This document shows, piece after piece, positions 21,629-22,396 of a DNA stretch of 22,396 bases. The position numbers and the translations under genes are program-made. The notes beneath the pieces are model-generated. The model made no database searches. It had not been told where the DNA came from and was given only the letters and a program-made list of their open reading frames with translations. The stretch spans positions 1 through 22,396 of the forward strand of contig JAYZKL010000003.1 of NCBI GenBank assembly GCA_036163455.1, given 5' to 3'. Origin of the DNA: GCA-2701705 sp036163455 (lineage in GTDB: Bacteria; Pseudomonadota; Gammaproteobacteria; GCA-002705445; GCA-002716945). Numbering within the stretch: position 1 is the first letter of the stretch; every line of letters starts with the position of its first letter.

Positions 21629-22396
21629 ATGAGTTTAGGTATGGTCGGAAAAAAAGCTGGTATGACTAGGATTTTTGACAATTCTGGCATATCTGTGCCT
21701 GTAACCGCAATAAATATTGTTCCCAATCAGGTATCCCAAATTAAAACTCTAGAGAATGATGGCTATAAAGCTATCCAAATTTCATATGGTGAAGCTAAAG
21801 AAAAAGCAATCAATAAGCCAATCAATGGGCATTATAAGAAAGCAAATTTGAAACCTGGTCTTGGTCTAATAGAATTTAGGATAGAGGATGAAGATAAGCA
21901 GGATTTAAAAATAGGGGATAGCATAAATCTTGATATTTTTAAAGAAGGGGAGCATGTTGATATAACAGCCACTACTCTTGGAAAAGGTTTTCAAGGAGGA
22001 GTAAAAAGACACCATTTCAAAATGCAAGATGCGACACATGGGAATTCTTTATCTCACCGAGCTTTAGGTTCTACAGGTCAATGTCAAGATCCAGGACGAG
22101 TTTTTAAAGGAAAAAAAATGCCTGGCCAGTTAGGAAATAATAAAGTTACAATACAAAACCTTACTATCGTCAAAATAATGGCGGAGGAAAATATACTTCT
22201 AGTAAAGGGCTCTATTCCAGGTTTTAAAGGAGCAAATGTAATTATCAAGCATACCAATAAAAAATACACGCCTAAACCAATCCTTAATCAAGAAGTAAAA
22301 GAAGAAGAGGTTAAACAAAAAACAAAAACAAAAGACCAAAAACAAGATTCAGAAAACAAAGAAACCAAACCTGCAGAAAACAAAGAAACCAAACCT
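21629..22396 (+). CDS. rplC: 50S ribosomal protein L3 with C-terminal extension (3' end outside window)
   Basis: L3 is an early 50S assembly protein whose loop reaches the peptidyl-transferase centre. The visible 256 residues start MSLGMVGKKAGMTRIFDNSG, with GAGG at 21617-21620 8 bases upstream. The core signature is DATHGNSLSHRALGSTGQCQ, followed by DPGRVFKGKKMPGQLG; Gln153 corresponds to the PrmB methylation site (Gln150 in E. coli). The family core ends near residue 213, and E. coli L3 is 209 residues. Here the frame stays open through a Lys/Glu/Gln/Thr-rich tail that includes a repeated ENKETKPA, and it runs off the window without a stop. The tail is probably disordered. rplD is expected next by analogy with other S10 operons. 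Confidence 0.97.
   Translation, partial: MSLGMVGKKAGMTRIFDNSGISVPVTAINIVPNQVSQIKTLENDGYKAIQISYGEAKEKAINKPINGHYKKANLKPGLGLIEFRIEDEDKQDLKIGDSINLDIFKEGEHVDITATTLGKGFQGGVKRHHFKMQDATHGNSLSHRALGSTGQCQDPGRVFKGKKMPGQLGNNKVTIQNLTIVKIMAEENILLVKGSIPGFKGANVIIKHTNKKYTPKPILNQEVKEEEVKQKTKTKDQKQDSENKETKPAENKETKP
22352..22396 (+). repeat. 24-base tandem repeat in the rplC tail
   Basis: A 24-base unit at 22352-22375 is followed without a gap by an identical copy whose first 21 bases are visible before the window ends. It is in frame and encodes the octapeptide ENKETKPA, residues 242-249, then residues 250-256. Further copies may lie beyond the window. Confidence 0.85.

Overview
The window is an AT-rich, gene-dense chromosomal segment centred on the bacterial tufB-secE-nusG-rplKAJL-rpoBC-str region. 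RpoB and RpoC key motifs sit at or near their Escherichia coli positions. The tRNA(Tyr)-tRNA(Gly)-tRNA(Thr)-tuf-tRNA(Trp)-secE order and a coaX gene upstream match the Pseudomonas-type arrangement. The host is therefore most likely a gammaproteobacterium. Low GC, one-base spacers and overlapping genes suggest a streamlined, possibly marine, lineage (SAR86-like is a guess). No mobile element, CRISPR array, rRNA or phage gene was seen.

Positions 1-2111: the 3' part of coaX (type III pantothenate kinase) faces a minus-strand group of greA, a DUF2237 gene and a secreted glutathione peroxidase-like gene, preceded by tRNA-Thr(TGT). Positions 2185-5100: two unrecognised small genes, tRNA-Tyr, tRNA-Gly, two more small unrecognised genes and a 501-residue YeiH/UPF0324-type membrane transporter. 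Positions 5166-9694: tRNA-Thr(GGT), tuf, tRNA-Trp, secE, nusG, rplK, rplA, rplJ, rplL. Positions 9777-18169: rpoB and rpoC. Positions 18204-22396: a near-consensus promoter, then rpsL, rpsG, fusA, rpsJ and the start of rplC, which runs off the window.

The core genes form one functional block: elongation factors, the SecE translocon subunit, the NusG transcription factor, ribosomal proteins and the two large RNA polymerase subunits. The main biological signal is regulatory. The spacers that in E. coli hold autogenous ribosomal-protein control sites (before rplK, rplJ, rpsG and rpsJ) are 0-10 bases here, so that control is absent or has moved into coding sequence. tufA is missing between fusA and rpsJ. 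The E. coli-type thrU-tyrU-glyT-thrT tRNA run is broken up by an inverted tRNA and inserted genes. Ribosomal protein L3 carries a charged, repeat-containing C-terminal tail. I found no clearly new multi-gene defence or metabolic system; the least explained genes are the four small ones at 2185-3591.
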